Positions 9,861 through 20,513 of a stretch of DNA of 64,000 nt are shown here, in pieces. The stretch comes from Alphaproteobacteria bacterium (lineage in GTDB: Bacteria > Pseudomonadota > Alphaproteobacteria > Rhodospirillales > Rhodospirillaceae), in assembly GCA_003246625.1 (NCBI GenBank), contig QJZR01000012.1:496001-560000 (forward strand), given 5' to 3'. Every line of letters starts with the position of its first letter. The stretch's first letter is position 1. The notes beneath the pieces were generated by a model. It did not search any database. It saw only the letters and a list, made by a program, of their open reading frames with translations, and had not been told where the DNA came from. The translations under genes were made by a program, and so were the position numbers.

Positions 9861-11768
9861 CTATCGCCCCAGGGCGGAACGGACCGCGCGGGCGATGCCC
9901 TCGGCATCGAGGCCCGCCGCCCGGATCTGGCCGGTTTGGCTGTCCTGTTCGAGGTAGGCGTCGGGCATGTGCAGGCTGCGCACCTTGAGCCCGGCGTCGA
10001 GATCGCCGGCGTTGGCCAAGTGGTCCAGCACATGCGCGCCGAAGCCGCCGACCGCGCCTTCCTCGACGAGGATCAGGACGGCATGGCGGCGGACCAGGTC
10101 GTCGACCAGGGCGGTATCCAGGGGCTTGGCGAAGCGGGCGTCGGCGATGGTGACGGAAATTCCTTCCGCCGCCAGGGTTTCGGCGGCGGCCAGGGAGTCG
10201 GCCAAGCGCGTGCCGAGGCTGAGGATCGCCGCGTCCGTCCCCTCGCGCAGGATGCGCCCGCGCCCGATTTCCAGAGGCTCGGGGTTTTCCGGCACCGGTT
10301 CGCCGCGACCGCAGCCGCGCGGAAAGCGGATGGCACAGGGGCCGGTGTCGTGCACGGCGGCGGTCGCCACCATGCGCGCCAGCTCCGCCTCGTCGGCGGG
10401 GGCCATCACCGTCATGTTGGGCAGGCAGGACAGGAAGGTCAGGTCGAACGCCCCCTGGTGGGTGGCGCCGTCGGCGCCGACGAACCCGGCGCGGTCGACG
10501 ATGAAACGCACCGGCAGGTTCTGCAGGGCGACGTCGTGCGCCACCTGGTCGAAAGCGCGTTGCAGGAAGGTGGAATAGATGGCGACGAAGGGACGCAGGC
10601 CTTCCGCCGCCAGACCGGCGGCGAAGGTGACGGCGTGCTGTTCGGCGATGCCGACGTCGAACATCCGTTCCGGGAAGGATCGGGCGAAGGCGTCGAGGCC
10701 GGTGCCCGAGGCCATCGCGGCGGTGGCGGCGACCACCCGGGAATCGGCGGCGGCAGCACGCACCAGGGCGGCGGAGAAGACCTCGGTGAAGGATGGGCCG
10801 TTGCCCTTGGACACCGCCCGTTCGCCGGTCTCGACGTCGAAACAGCCGACGCCGTGGAACTTGTCGGCGGCCCGTTCGGCGGGGCCATAGCCATAGCCCT
10901 TGCGCGTCACCACGTGCACCAGCACCGGGCGGCTGGCCTTGGCGTCGCGCACGTTCCGCAGCACCGGCACCAGATGGTCCAGGCGGTGACCGTCCACCGG
11001 CCCGACGTAATGGAAGCCCATTTCCTCGAACAGGGTGCCGCCGGTGACCAGGGTGCGGGCGTATTCCTCGGCCTTGCGGGCGGCGCGTTCCACCGCCGCG
11101 GGGAACAGCGAGGCGACGTCCTTCATCGCGCTGCGGATCGAGTGATAGGACTGCGACGACAGCAGACGCGACAGGTACGAACTCATCGCCCCCACCGGCG
11201 GCGCGATCGACATGTCGTTGTCGTTGAGGATGACGATCAGGCGGGAGTTGGACGACCCGGCGTTGTTGAGCGCCTCGAAGGCCTGGCCCGCGCTCATCGC
11301 GCCGTCGCCGATGACGCAGATCACCGCGCGCTTCTCGTGCTTGAGGTCGCGCGCCATTGCCATCCCCAACCCGGCGGAGATGGAGGTGGAGCTGTGCCCG
11401 GCGCCGAACGGGTCGAAGGCGGACTCCTCGCGCTTGGTAAAACCGGACAGGCCGTCCTTCTGGCGGATGCGGCCGATGCTGCCGCGCCGCCCGGTAAGGA
11501 TCTTGTGCGGATAGGACTGATGCCCGACGTCCCAGATCAGCCGGTCCTCGGGGGTGTCGAAAACGTAATGCAGGGCGACCGTCAGTTCGACCACGCCCAG
11601 ACCCGCGCCCAGATGCCCACCGGTGGTGGAAACCGCCTCCACCATCGCGGTGCGCACGTCGTCGGCCAGGGCGGGCAGCTTGTCCTCGGCCAGGGCGCGC
11701 AGGTCGGCCACCGAATTCACGGTGTCGAGAACCGGCGTCTCGCGGGCGGAACGTTCCCCCTTGCTCAC
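9861..11768 (-). CDS. dxs: 1-deoxy-D-xylulose-5-phosphate synthase
   Basis: [61 protein letters not shown]; likely GTG start ([18 protein letters not shown]). The ORF-track extension to 13082 is spurious. Confidence 0.96.
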   Translation of the reverse strand: MSKGERSARETPVLDTVNSVADLRALAEDKLPALADDVRTAMVEAVSTTGGHLGAGLGVVELTVALHYVFDTPEDRLIWDVGHQSYPHKILTGRRGSIGRIRQKDGLSGFTKREESAFDPFGAGHSSTSISAGLGMAMARDLKHEKRAVICVIGDGAMSAGQAFEALNNAGSSNSRLIVILNDNDMSIAPPVGAMSSYLSRLLSSQSYHSIRSAMKDVASLFPAAVERAARKAEEYARTLVTGGTLFEEMGFHYVGPVDGHRLDHLVPVLRNVRDAKASRPVLVHVVTRKGYGYGPAERAADKFHGVGCFDVETGERAVSKGNGPSFTEVFSAALVRAAAADSRVVAATAAMASGTGLDAFARSFPERMFDVGIAEQHAVTFAAGLAAEGLRPFVAIYSTFLQRAFDQVAHDVALQNLPVRFIVDRAGFVGADGATHQGAFDLTFLSCLPNMTVMAPADEAELARMVATAAVHDTGPCAIRFPRGCGRGEPVPENPEPLEIGRGRILREGTDAAILSLGTRLADSLAAAETLAAEGISVTIADARFAKPLDTALVDDLVRRHAVLILVEEGAVGGFGAHVLDHLANAGDLDAGLKVRSLHMPDAYLEQDSQTGQIRAAGLDAEGIARAVRSALGR

Positions 11769-11794
11769 GTCTTTCTTCTCCCCTTTCCGGGCCG

Positions 11795-12700
11795 TCAGCG
11801 GCGGCGGTCCACCACGTAACGCGCCGCCGCCGCCAGCAGGGCGGCACGGCCATCGAACGCATCCAGGTGTTGAACCGCCTGGTCGATCAAAAGACGCGCC
11901 TGATCGCGGGCGCGTTCCACCCCCAGCACGGTGACGAAGCTGGCCTTGCCGCGTTCGGCGTCCTTGGCGGTGGCCTTGCCGACCTCGTCGGCCGAGCCCT
12001 CGACGTCGAGCAGGTCGTCGGCGATCTGGAAGGCCAGGCCGACGTTCTGCGCATAGGCCGCCAGCGCATGGCGCAGGCGCGGCGCGGCGCGGCCCATGAT
12101 CGCCCCGCATTCGCAGGAAAAGGAGATCAGGCAGCCGGTCTTCATCCGTTGCAGGCGGGTAATCGCGGGCAGATCCAGGTCCTCGTGCTCGGCCAGAAGG
12201 TCGAGCATCTGGCCGCCGACCATGCCATGCGCGCCGGACGCCTGAGCCAGACGCGACACCAGTTCGCAGCGCACCGCCGGATCGGCATGCACCTCCGGGT
12301 CCGCCATGGTGCCCAGGGCGGCGGTCAACAGCGCGTCGCCCGCCAGAATCGCCGTCGCCTCGTCGAAGCGGCGGTGCACCGTGGGCAGGCCGCGGCGCAG
12401 ATCGTCGTCGTCCATCGCGGGCAGGTCGTCGTGCACCAGGGAATAGCAGTGCAGCATTTCCGTCGCCGCCGCCGCCCGTGCCGCGGCACGGGAATCGACA
12501 TGGAACAACGATGCCGATTGCAGCACGAAAAACGGGCGCAACCGCTTGCCGCCGTTCAGGCAGGCATAGCGCATCGCCTCCACCAACCGGTCTTCCGGCG
12601 CGTCGGTCAACGGCAGCAGCCGGTCCAGTTCGGCGGCGACGCGCGCCGCCGCATCTTCCAGCGCCGCGCGGAAGGCGGCGTTGTCCTCGGCCTTTTCCAC
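11795..12700 (-). CDS. ispA: Polyprenyl (farnesyl) diphosphate synthase
   Basis: Two Asp-rich motifs: [17 protein letters not shown] and [12 protein letters not shown]. Confidence 0.94.
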   Translation of the reverse strand: MEKAEDNAAFRAALEDAAARVAAELDRLLPLTDAPEDRLVEAMRYACLNGGKRLRPFFVLQSASLFHVDSRAAARAAAATEMLHCYSLVHDDLPAMDDDDLRRGLPTVHRRFDEATAILAGDALLTAALGTMADPEVHADPAVRCELVSRLAQASGAHGMVGGQMLDLLAEHEDLDLPAITRLQRMKTGCLISFSCECGAIMGRAAPRLRHALAAYAQNVGLAFQIADDLLDVEGSADEVGKATAKDAERGKASFVTVLGVERARDQARLLIDQAVQHLDAFDGRAALLAAAARYVVDRRR

Positions 12701-12709
12701 GCCGACCTC

Positions 12710-12976
12710 CTAGTCCATGTCCGGCAGGGGCGCCAGGCCAAGCGCGCCGTCCGGGGCGCGGGTAATCTGATCGACCCGTTCGCGTGCCTCGGAAAGCTTC
12801 TTTTCGCAGTGCCGCTTCAACAGGACGCCGCGCTCGAAGGCGCCGACCGCAGCATCCAGTTCGACCTCTCCGGTTTCCAGACGGCGGACGATGGTCTCCA
12901 ACCCGGCCATCGCCTCCTCGAAGCTCATCGTCGCGATATCGGCGGGTTCGTCGGGAACCGCTGGCGTTTCGGCCAT
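12710..12976 (-). CDS. xseB: Exodeoxyribonuclease VII small subunit
   Basis: [71 protein letters not shown]; ends in TAG. Confidence 0.93.
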   Translation of the reverse strand: MAETPAVPDEPADIATMSFEEAMAGLETIVRRLETGEVELDAAVGAFERGVLLKRHCEKKLSEARERVDQITRAPDGALGLAPLPDMD

Positions 12977-13188
12977 GGCTTTTCGTCTCTCGTTTCCGGT
13001 TGCGGCAAAAACGGCGCGGGCGGCGCGAAGGCCGCCCGCAGCCGGAAGCCGATACTTTACGCCGATGCGCCGTTCGCGACAACCGCCATGCGGCGGCCGG
13101 TCGCCGCGCCGGAGCGCTGCAAACATCACTGGATTTTTTGCATCGTTACATTATAACAATCCATCGTCCGCCATCGGGAGGCTCCTCC

Positions 13189-14313
13189 GTGTCGCCGAAA
13201 TCGTTTCTCGTCTGTCTGCTGCTGGGGCTGGCCCACGCCTCGCCCGCCCCGGGCGCCGAGGCCGCCGTGCCCAAGAAGAAACCCGCCGTGCAGGTTTCCG
13301 TCGACGCGGTGCGCCGCATCGCCTCGGACGAGACGGTTCCCCTGCTCGGACGTATCGTCGCCCTGCGCGAAGGCCCCATCGCCACCGAGGTGGCGGGCGT
13401 GGTCGCGAAGATCCATGCCGAGGTTGGGGAACGGGTCCGGGCGGGGGCGCCGCTGCTGAGCCTCGACGCAACGCCCTTGCGTCTGAAGGCCGAGGTCGCC
13501 CGCGCCGAGGAAGCCTCGCGCGCCGCCCGCCTGGCCGAAGTCCGGGCCTCCGCCCGGATCGCCCGCAGCGAACTCGACCGCATGGAGAAGCTGAAGAACT
13601 CCGCCGCCTTCACCCCCTCGCGCTACGAGGACAAACGACAAGAGGTCGCCCGCGCCGAGGCCGCCGCCGACGCGGCGGAAGCGGACCGGCGCATCGCGGT
13701 GGCCAACCGCAAGCTGGTCGAACGCGACCTGACCAACGCCACCCTGGCCGCCCCCTACGACGGCGTCGTCATCGAGCGCAAGACCGACGTCGGCGCCTAC
13801 ATCGCCAAGGGCGAGGCCACCTTCGTCATGGTCAGCGACCGCGACATCGAGGTCGAGGCCGACGTCCCCGCCGACCTGCTGTCCCACACCGCGATGTCCG
13901 GACGTAGCCTGCAAATCGAACTGGCCGAGGGCCACGATCTCCTGGGGTCCATCCGCGCCATCCTGCCGCGCGAAAACCCGCGCACCCGCACCCGCCTGAT
14001 GCGCGTATCCCTGCCCCTCGACACGGCGGGGCACGCGCTGGCGGTCAACCGCACGGTGAGAATCGCCTTTCCCTCGGGCCTGCGGCGGGAAATCCTGTCC
14101 GTCGCCAAGGACGCGGTGATCCGCCGCAACGGGCAGACCCAGGTGATGCTGGCCACGCCCGAGGGCGCCGCCACCCGCCCCGTCACCCTGGGCGCGGCAA
14201 TCGGCACCCGCTTCGCGGTGGTCGACGGCCTGGCCGAGGGCGACCTGGCGGTGGTGCGCGGCAACGAACGCCTGGCCCCCGGCACCCCACTGAAATATCA
14301 GGTCCCCCGCTGA
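13189..14313 (+). CDS. Efflux RND transporter periplasmic adaptor subunit
   Basis: GTG start with upstream GGGAGG; signal peptide, lipoyl/HlyD motifs (VAGVVAKIHAEVGERVRAGAPLLSLD), coiled coil; stop overlaps the next start. Confidence 0.88.
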   Translation: MSPKSFLVCLLLGLAHASPAPGAEAAVPKKKPAVQVSVDAVRRIASDETVPLLGRIVALREGPIATEVAGVVAKIHAEVGERVRAGAPLLSLDATPLRLKAEVARAEEASRAARLAEVRASARIARSELDRMEKLKNSAAFTPSRYEDKRQEVARAEAAADAAEADRRIAVANRKLVERDLTNATLAAPYDGVVIERKTDVGAYIAKGEATFVMVSDRDIEVEADVPADLLSHTAMSGRSLQIELAEGHDLLGSIRAILPRENPRTRTRLMRVSLPLDTAGHALAVNRTVRIAFPSGLRREILSVAKDAVIRRNGQTQVMLATPEGAATRPVTLGAAIGTRFAVVDGLAEGDLAVVRGNERLAPGTPLKYQVPR

Positions 14314-17300
14314 TGGACGTGATCCGAGCCTCGCTGCACCGCCCGATGGTGGTGCTGGCCCTGGTGGTCAGCGTCGTGCTGTTCGGCATCGTCGGGGTGA
14401 TCACCATCCCGATCCAGTTGACCCCCGACGTCCGGCGGCCGGTGATCACCGTGCGCACCGCTTGGGGCGGCGCCGCCCCCGCCGACGTCGAGCGCGAGAT
14501 CCTGTCCCGCCAGGAAGAGGTCCTGAAGGGGGTCAGCGGCCTGCAGTCCATGGAGTCCTCGGCGCGACGCGGCTCCGCCTCGATCAGTCTGGAATTCGCC
14601 ATCGGCACCGACATGGACCGGGCGATGCTGCTGGTGTCCAACCGCCTCAACCGGGTCTCCGGCTATCCCGAGGAGGTGGACGAACCCACCCTCGACACCG
14701 CCGGTTCCGAGGACACGCCGATCGCCTCGCTGCTGCTGGAACGGACCCCCGGCAACACCCGCCCCACCCACACCTACGGCGACTTCGCCGACACCGTCGT
14801 CGCCGAACGCCTGGAACGGATTCCCGGCGTCGCCTCCACCCGCATCCACGGCGGCAGCGAGCGCGAATTGCAGGTGATCGTCGACCCGGCGCGCCTGGCC
14901 GCCTATCGCCTGACCGTGTCCGACGTGGTCAACGCCCTGCGCGCCGCCGACGTCGCCGCCAGCGCCGGCTTCGTCAACGACGGAAAACGGCGCTATCTGG
15001 TACGGGTGGACGGCAACCTGATCTCGCCCGAGCGGGTCGCCGCGGTGCTGCTGCGTAGCGAACGCGACGCCGCGGGCAACCGCACCGCCCGGGTCACCGT
15101 CGGTGACGTCGGCGACGTCGCCTTCGGCTACAAGCGCCCCAGCATGGTGCTGCGCAGTCTGGGCGACCCGGCGCTTTCCATTTCCGTTCTCGCGGAAACC
15201 GGCACCAACGTGATGGCGACCATGGAGCGGGTCCGCGCCGCCGTCGACGAGCTCAATGCCGAGGTTCTCCCCCGCGAGGGCTTGCACATGCGCATGGTCT
15301 ACGACCAGACCGACTATGTCAGCCGGGCGATCGACCTGGTGGTGCAGAACATCTACGTCGGCGGCATCCTGGCGGCGTTGGTTCTGTTCGTCTTCCTGCG
15401 CTCGCTGCGCGCCACCCTGGTGATATCGCTGGCGATTCCGATTTCGACCATCGGCACCTTCGTCGGCATGAACCTGCTGGGGCGCACCCTCAACGTGATT
15501 TCCCTGGCCGGGCTGTCATTCGCCGTCGGCATGGTGGTGGATGCCGCCATCGTCGTCCTGGAAAACATCTACAGCCACCGCGAAAAGGGGCTGTCGCGCG
15601 CCCGCGCCGCGGAAATCGGCGCCCGTCAGGTCTGGGGGGCGGTGCTGGTTTCCTCGCTGACCACGATCGTGGTGTTCGTGCCGCTGCTGCTGATGAAGCA
15701 AGAAACCGGACAGTTGTTCCGCGATATCGCGGTGGCGATCGCGGTTTCCATCTCGCTGTCGATGGTGGTGGCGATCACCGTGGTCCCGGTTCTCGCCCGC
15801 CGCCTGCTGGGGCCGCGCGCGCAGGAACGCCCGCCGCTGGCCCTGCCGCTGCTGGACCGCTTCGGCCACGCCTTTGCCGCGTGCCTCGACCGCGCCCTGG
15901 CACGCATCACCGCCGACCGCCGGTCCGCGCTTTTCGCCGTCGGCGGCATCACCGCCGCCTGCCTGGCGTTGTCCGTGCCCCTGGTCCCGAAGCTGGAATA
16001 CCTGCCCGAGGGCAACCGCAACATGGCCTTCGGCTCGGTACGGCCGCCGCCCGGCTACAACCTGGCCACCACCCTGTCCATCGCCGAACGCATCGAAAAG
16101 ACGGTGCGCCCTCTGTGGGCACGGGATACCGGGCGGGAATCCCCCCCCGGCACGCCGCCGAAGATCGACAACTTTTCCTTCAACGCCTACGACAGCGGCT
16201 ATATCGAGGTGACCGCCACCGCCGTCGATCCCTCCCGCGTCACCGAACTGATTCCCCTGATGCGCGCGCCGATCTTCGACGAGCCCGGAACCTATGGCTT
16301 CATGACCCAGCCGTCGCTGTTCAGCCGCAGTTCCAGCGGCGCGCGGGCCATCGCCGTCGACGTCACCGGCAACCAGCTGGAGGACGTGGCCGCCGTCGCC
16401 CGCCGCCTCGCCGCCGAGATCGAGACGGTCTTTCCCCGCCGCGCGGGCAACCAGTTGCAGCCGCGCCCCGGCCTGGAACTCGGCGCGCCGGAAGTCCGCC
16501 TGACCCCGGACCCGGTGCGCCTGCGCGACGCCGGGGTCAGCGCCAGCGAATTCGCCCGCTCCATCGATGTCTTCAACGACGGCATGCGGGTCGTCGAAAT
16601 CAACGTCGACAACCAGCGCGTCGACCTGACGCTGAAGGGCAAGGACGATGCCCTCGGCTCCACCCAGGACATCGCCAAGCTGCCGGTGGTCACCGCCGAC
16701 GGCACCGTGGTGCGCGCGGCCAGCCTGGCCGACGTCGAGGTCACCGAGGGCCCCACCGAAATCCGCCACCTGGACGGACGGCGCGCCATTACCCTGCAAC
16801 TGCGCCCGCCGAACAGCACCGCCCTGCAAGACGCCATCGAACGCCTGCGGAACGAAGTCATCGCCCCAACCCTGCGCGGCGGCCTGCCCGACGGCGTGCG
16901 CGTCGACGTCAGCGGCGTCGCCAGCCGCCTGGCCGCGACCTGGTCGGAGCTGCTCTGGCAACTGCTGATCGCCACCGCCGTGGTCTATCTGATCATGGCG
17001 GCGCTGTTCGAGAACATGCTCTATCCGCTGATCATCATGGTCACCCTGCCGATGGCCTCGGCGGGGGCCTTGGCCTGCCTGGGGCTTCTGAACCTGTTCG
17101 TCTATACCCCCCTCGACATGCTGACCATGCTGGGTTTCGTCATCCTGATCGGCATCGTCGTCAACAACGCCATCCTGCTGGTCCATCAGTCCCTGTTCCT
17201 GCAACGGACCGAGGGCCTGCCGATGCGGCAAGCGGTGATCGTCGCCACCCGGTCCCGCATCCGGCCGATCTTCATGTCCACCCTGACCAGCCTGTTCGGC

Positions 17301-17474
17301 ATGGCGCCCCTGGTTCTGTTCCCCGGCGCGGGGACCGAACTCTATCGCGGCCTGGGAGCGGTGGTCTTGGGGGGGCTTGCCCTGTCCACCTTCCTCACCC
17401 TGTTGGTGATTCCCGCCCTGATGTGCCTGACGGCGCCACGCACGCCCGCCACCGACGGCGGCAAGCTCGCTTGA
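14313..17474 (+). CDS. Efflux RND transporter permease (HAE1/AcrB-like)
   Basis: 1053 aa; GGAAPADVEREILSRQEEVLKGVSGL; 12-TM RND architecture, GMVVDAAIVVLENI. Confidence 0.94.
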   Translation: MDVIRASLHRPMVVLALVVSVVLFGIVGVITIPIQLTPDVRRPVITVRTAWGGAAPADVEREILSRQEEVLKGVSGLQSMESSARRGSASISLEFAIGTDMDRAMLLVSNRLNRVSGYPEEVDEPTLDTAGSEDTPIASLLLERTPGNTRPTHTYGDFADTVVAERLERIPGVASTRIHGGSERELQVIVDPARLAAYRLTVSDVVNALRAADVAASAGFVNDGKRRYLVRVDGNLISPERVAAVLLRSERDAAGNRTARVTVGDVGDVAFGYKRPSMVLRSLGDPALSISVLAETGTNVMATMERVRAAVDELNAEVLPREGLHMRMVYDQTDYVSRAIDLVVQNIYVGGILAALVLFVFLRSLRATLVISLAIPISTIGTFVGMNLLGRTLNVISLAGLSFAVGMVVDAAIVVLENIYSHREKGLSRARAAEIGARQVWGAVLVSSLTTIVVFVPLLLMKQETGQLFRDIAVAIAVSISLSMVVAITVVPVLARRLLGPRAQERPPLALPLLDRFGHAFAACLDRALARITADRRSALFAVGGITAACLALSVPLVPKLEYLPEGNRNMAFGSVRPPPGYNLATTLSIAERIEKTVRPLWARDTGRESPPGTPPKIDNFSFNAYDSGYIEVTATAVDPSRVTELIPLMRAPIFDEPGTYGFMTQPSLFSRSSSGARAIAVDVTGNQLEDVAAVARRLAAEIETVFPRRAGNQLQPRPGLELGAPEVRLTPDPVRLRDAGVSASEFARSIDVFNDGMRVVEINVDNQRVDLTLKGKDDALGSTQDIAKLPVVTADGTVVRAASLADVEVTEGPTEIRHLDGRRAITLQLRPPNSTALQDAIERLRNEVIAPTLRGGLPDGVRVDVSGVASRLAATWSELLWQLLIATAVVYLIMAALFENMLYPLIIMVTLPMASAGALACLGLLNLFVYTPLDMLTMLGFVILIGIVVNNAILLVHQSLFLQRTEGLPMRQAVIVATRSRIRPIFMSTLTSLFGMAPLVLFPGAGTELYRGLGAVVLGGLALSTFLTLLVIPALMCLTAPRTPATDGGKLA

Positions 17475-17549
17475 CGGAACCGGCTTTTCCGCAGAGAATC
17501 GCTCGCAATCTCTTGAGGAAATCAACAAGAACGCACCAGCGGACCGCCC

Positions 17550-17873
17550 ATGGATATCGAGCTCCTGCAACAGAACGCCCGCCGCGCCAGCGCCCTGCTC
17601 AAGGCCTTGAGCAACGAGCACCGGCTACTCATCCTCTGTCAGCTGCAAAGCGGCGAACATTCGGTCGGCGAACTGGAACGCTTGGTGGGGCTCAGCCAAT
17701 CGGCGCTGTCCCAGCATCTGGCGCGCCTGCGCCGCGACCGCCTGGTGCGCACCCGCCGCGTCGCGCAGACGATCTTCTATTCCCTCGACGGCGAGGAAGC
17801 GACGGCGGTCATCCGCACCCTGCACGGCATCTATTGCGCGGCGCCCGCCGCGATGCGCGCCATCGCCGAATAG
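17550..17873 (+). CDS. ArsR-family winged-helix transcriptional regulator
   Basis: LLKALSNEHRLLILCQLQSGEHSVGELERLVGLSQSALSQHLARLRRDRLVRTRR. Confidence 0.93.
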   Translation: MDIELLQQNARRASALLKALSNEHRLLILCQLQSGEHSVGELERLVGLSQSALSQHLARLRRDRLVRTRRVAQTIFYSLDGEEATAVIRTLHGIYCAAPAAMRAIAE

Positions 17874-17875
17874 GT

Positions 17876-18904
17876 TCAACCCACCGCGCGGAAACGCAGC
17901 ACCCCGTCCACCCGGCTTTCGGCCAGGCGGTCGCGGTATTGCAGATAGCGCACGTGCGCCAACGCCTCGCCCGAGGCGATCACCCGTTCGTGGTCGTTGA
18001 GTTCGGTGTCGAACAGCACGCCCAGCATCTCGACGATGCTTTTCGGCTCGGCGCAGGCCGCCACCACCTTTTCCAGGCGGTCGGCATGGTGTTCCTCGAT
18101 CTGCCGGATGCGTGCGTGCAGGCCGCGGAACGGCCGCCCGTGCGAGGGCAGGACCAGGGTATCCTCCGGCAGGTCGCGAAACGGCGCGAAGCTGCCGAGA
18201 TAGTCGCCCAGGGGGTCGCCCTCCGGCTCCGCCGGATAGATGCTGACGTTGGGGGTGATCGAGGGCAGCAGGTGGTCCCCGGCGATCAGGATGCCCGGGT
18301 CCGCCGCGAACAGGCAGATCATCTCGGGCGAGTGCCCGGCGGCGGCGATCACCCGCCAGGTCCGCCCGCCGATGGTCAATTCGTCGTCCCGGCGCAGGCG
18401 GTGCATCACCGGCGGCACCGGAATCACCTTCGCCGCGTAGGCGTTGCCCACCGCGTCCAGGCGGGCCAGCTGCGCCGCGTCGTAGCCGAGGCGGGCATAA
18501 AAATCGCGTTGCGCGTCGAGCAGCGACTGGGTGCCGTCGATCCCCAGGCTGCGCGCCATGCACCATTCGATGTGGCTGGCATAGAACGGCGCGTCATAAG
18601 TTTCGCACATCCAGGCCGCCAATCCGATATGATCGGAATGGTAATGGGTGCCGATCACCCGGCGGATGCGGCGGAAGGCGAACTGCCCGGACAACACCGC
18701 CTGCCAGGTCTCCCGGCTTTCCGGCAGATTCATGCCGACGTCGACGACGGTCAGGTCGTCGCCGTCCTCGATCAGCCACAGGTTGACGTGGTTCAGGCGA
18801 TAGGGCAGGCGCATCCGCAGCCAATGAACGCCGGGCACGACCTCGCACACTTCGCCGGTGCGCAAAACCGGGATGGGAAACTCCAGAACAGGGGGACGCG
18901 ACAT
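17876..18904 (-). CDS. MBL-fold metallo-hydrolase
   Basis: DLTVVDVGMN, GTHYHSDHIG motifs; C-terminal LACTB2-like winged region. Start MSRPPVLEFPIPV. Confidence 0.9.
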   Translation of the reverse strand: MSRPPVLEFPIPVLRTGEVCEVVPGVHWLRMRLPYRLNHVNLWLIEDGDDLTVVDVGMNLPESRETWQAVLSGQFAFRRIRRVIGTHYHSDHIGLAAWMCETYDAPFYASHIEWCMARSLGIDGTQSLLDAQRDFYARLGYDAAQLARLDAVGNAYAAKVIPVPPVMHRLRRDDELTIGGRTWRVIAAAGHSPEMICLFAADPGILIAGDHLLPSITPNVSIYPAEPEGDPLGDYLGSFAPFRDLPEDTLVLPSHGRPFRGLHARIRQIEEHHADRLEKVVAACAEPKSIVEMLGVLFDTELNDHERVIASGEALAHVRYLQYRDRLAESRVDGVLRFRAVG

Positions 18905-19919
18905 GGGAAAAACGATCTCCGGCAAGGCGGCCACGACGCCGCAGGAACCCAGTGTGAGCGCGGCGGCGCGGGTTGACAACCGGGCAGCGGCGAAAAATCG
19001 CGCCCCGGCGATCGGCATCGACATGGGCGGCACCAAGACCGAGGCGATCGTCCTCTCCCCCGAAGGGACGGAGATGAACCGCTGGCGCGTCCCCTCGGCG
19101 GTCGGCGACTACGACGGCACCATCCGCCTGCTGCGCGGCATGATCGAACGGGCGGAAACCGCCTTCGGCACGGCGGGCAGCATCGGCCTCGGCATCCCGG
19201 GAACCATTTCCCCCGCCAGCGGGCTGGTGAAGAACGCCAACTCCACCTGGCTGATCGGCCGCCCGCTCAAGGCCGACCTCGAAGCCGCCCTCGGCCGCGC
19301 CGTGGCGGTGGCCAACGACGCCGACTGCTTCGCCCTGTCCGAGGCGACCGACGGCGCGGGCGCGGGCGCCGCCACGGTGTGGGGGGTGATTCTCGGCACC
19401 GGCGTCGGCGGCGGCATCGTCGCGCATGGCCGCCTGCTCGCCGGACCGAACGCCATCGCCGGGGAATGGGGGCACTGCCCCCTGCCCTGGCCCGCCGACG
19501 ACGAACGCCCCGGCCCCGCCTGCTATTGCGGCAAGAGCGGCTGCATCGAAACCTTCCTGTCCGGCCCCGGCTTCGCCCGCGACTTCCGCGCCCACGGCGG
19601 CCCCGACATTCCCCCCGCCGAAATCGCCGCGCGGGCGGAAGCGGGCGATCCCCTGGCCGCCGCCGCGGTGGACCGCTACGTCGACCGCCTAGCCCGCGCC
19701 TCCGCCATGGTCATCAATATCCTCGACCCGGCGGTCGTCGTCTTGGGCGGCGGCATGTCCAACTTGTCGCCGGTCTATGCCCGCGTTCCCGCCCTGTGGC
19801 CGCGCCATGTCTTTTCCGACCGCGTCGATACCCGCCTGTCGCCGCCGCGTTTCGGCGACTCCAGCGGCGTGCGCGGCGCCGCCTGGCTAGGCAGATCCCA
19901 CGCCCAACACCCGGAATAA
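18903..19919 (+). CDS. ROK family sugar kinase
   Basis: AIGIDMGGTKTEAIVLSPEG; CYCGKSGCIETFLSGPG zinc motif. Start could instead be GTG at 18955. Confidence 0.9.
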   Translation: MGKTISGKAATTPQEPSVSAAARVDNRAAAKNRAPAIGIDMGGTKTEAIVLSPEGTEMNRWRVPSAVGDYDGTIRLLRGMIERAETAFGTAGSIGLGIPGTISPASGLVKNANSTWLIGRPLKADLEAALGRAVAVANDADCFALSEATDGAGAGAATVWGVILGTGVGGGIVAHGRLLAGPNAIAGEWGHCPLPWPADDERPGPACYCGKSGCIETFLSGPGFARDFRAHGGPDIPPAEIAARAEAGDPLAAAAVDRYVDRLARASAMVINILDPAVVVLGGGMSNLSPVYARVPALWPRHVFSDRVDTRLSPPRFGDSSGVRGAAWLGRSHAQHPE

Positions 19920-19972
19920 TTTTCCAGATAGGCAAGTTTTGCCGACTATCGGTTGCGATAGCGCCTTGATTC

Positions 19973-19987
19973 TTAACGATTGATTAA
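19973..19987. promoter_or_regulatory. Candidate CtrA binding site (TTAA-N7-TTAA)
   Basis: TTAA CGATTGA TTAA, about 47 bp upstream of the ATG at 20034. Confidence 0.5.
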
Positions 19988-20033
19988 GGCACGGCGGCTG
20001 CATGGGTACTTCCCTGACCGCCAATGGACCGTC

Positions 20034-20477
20034 ATGAACAAGCCGCTGACCCTTACCACGCCCCGCCCGCCGTCCCGCCCGATCCCGCTGCGGCTGCCGC
20101 GGGAGGACGAACCGTTTTTCGAGCCGCCGCTGGCCGCCCTGCCGCCGCCGCCCGCCGCCCACCCGGTGCGCGAGATCAGCCCGCGCGGATTGGCCGCCCT
20201 GGCCTTCGAGCTTTACGTGGAAGGCCGCATTCCCCTCGACGATTACCTGTTGATCGGCTTCCCCTCGGAACTCCACCCCGCCTACGACCGCACCATCGGC
20301 GCGCTGACCGGGCGCCGGGCACGCCCCGACCGCCCCCGCGACATGATCCGCGAATGGGAAAACCGGGTGCGCGAGTTGCGCGGATCCTCGGCGCCGATGG
20401 CGGAGCTCACCGCCCGCGCCGAACGCGTCCTCTCTCTCTTGCGCTGGCTGGAACGCCCGGAGCTGGGAAAACCGTAG
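20034..20477 (+). CDS. Conserved hypothetical protein (Pro-rich N-terminus, helical C-terminal domain)
   Basis: MNKPLTLTTPRPPSRPIPLRL...REISPRGLAALAFELYVEGRIPLDDYLLIGFPSELHPAYDRTIGALTG...; ATG at 20034 preferred over the track's TTG at 19980, which lies inside the CtrA-like box. Confidence 0.7.
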   Translation: MNKPLTLTTPRPPSRPIPLRLPREDEPFFEPPLAALPPPPAAHPVREISPRGLAALAFELYVEGRIPLDDYLLIGFPSELHPAYDRTIGALTGRRARPDRPRDMIREWENRVRELRGSSAPMAELTARAERVLSLLRWLERPELGKP

Positions 20478-20513
20478 GGATAAGAAAAACGCGGGCGCCA
20501 CCCGCACCCGCAG

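Noticed and set aside
11769-13082. Upstream extension of dxs into a 1073-aa ORF
   Set aside because: Overlaps ispA and xseB in another frame; Dxs homology starts at [18 protein letters not shown].
14313-17474. A complete tripartite efflux pump
   Set aside because: Adaptor and permease are present but no TolC-like outer-membrane gene is adjacent; reported only as an RND pair.
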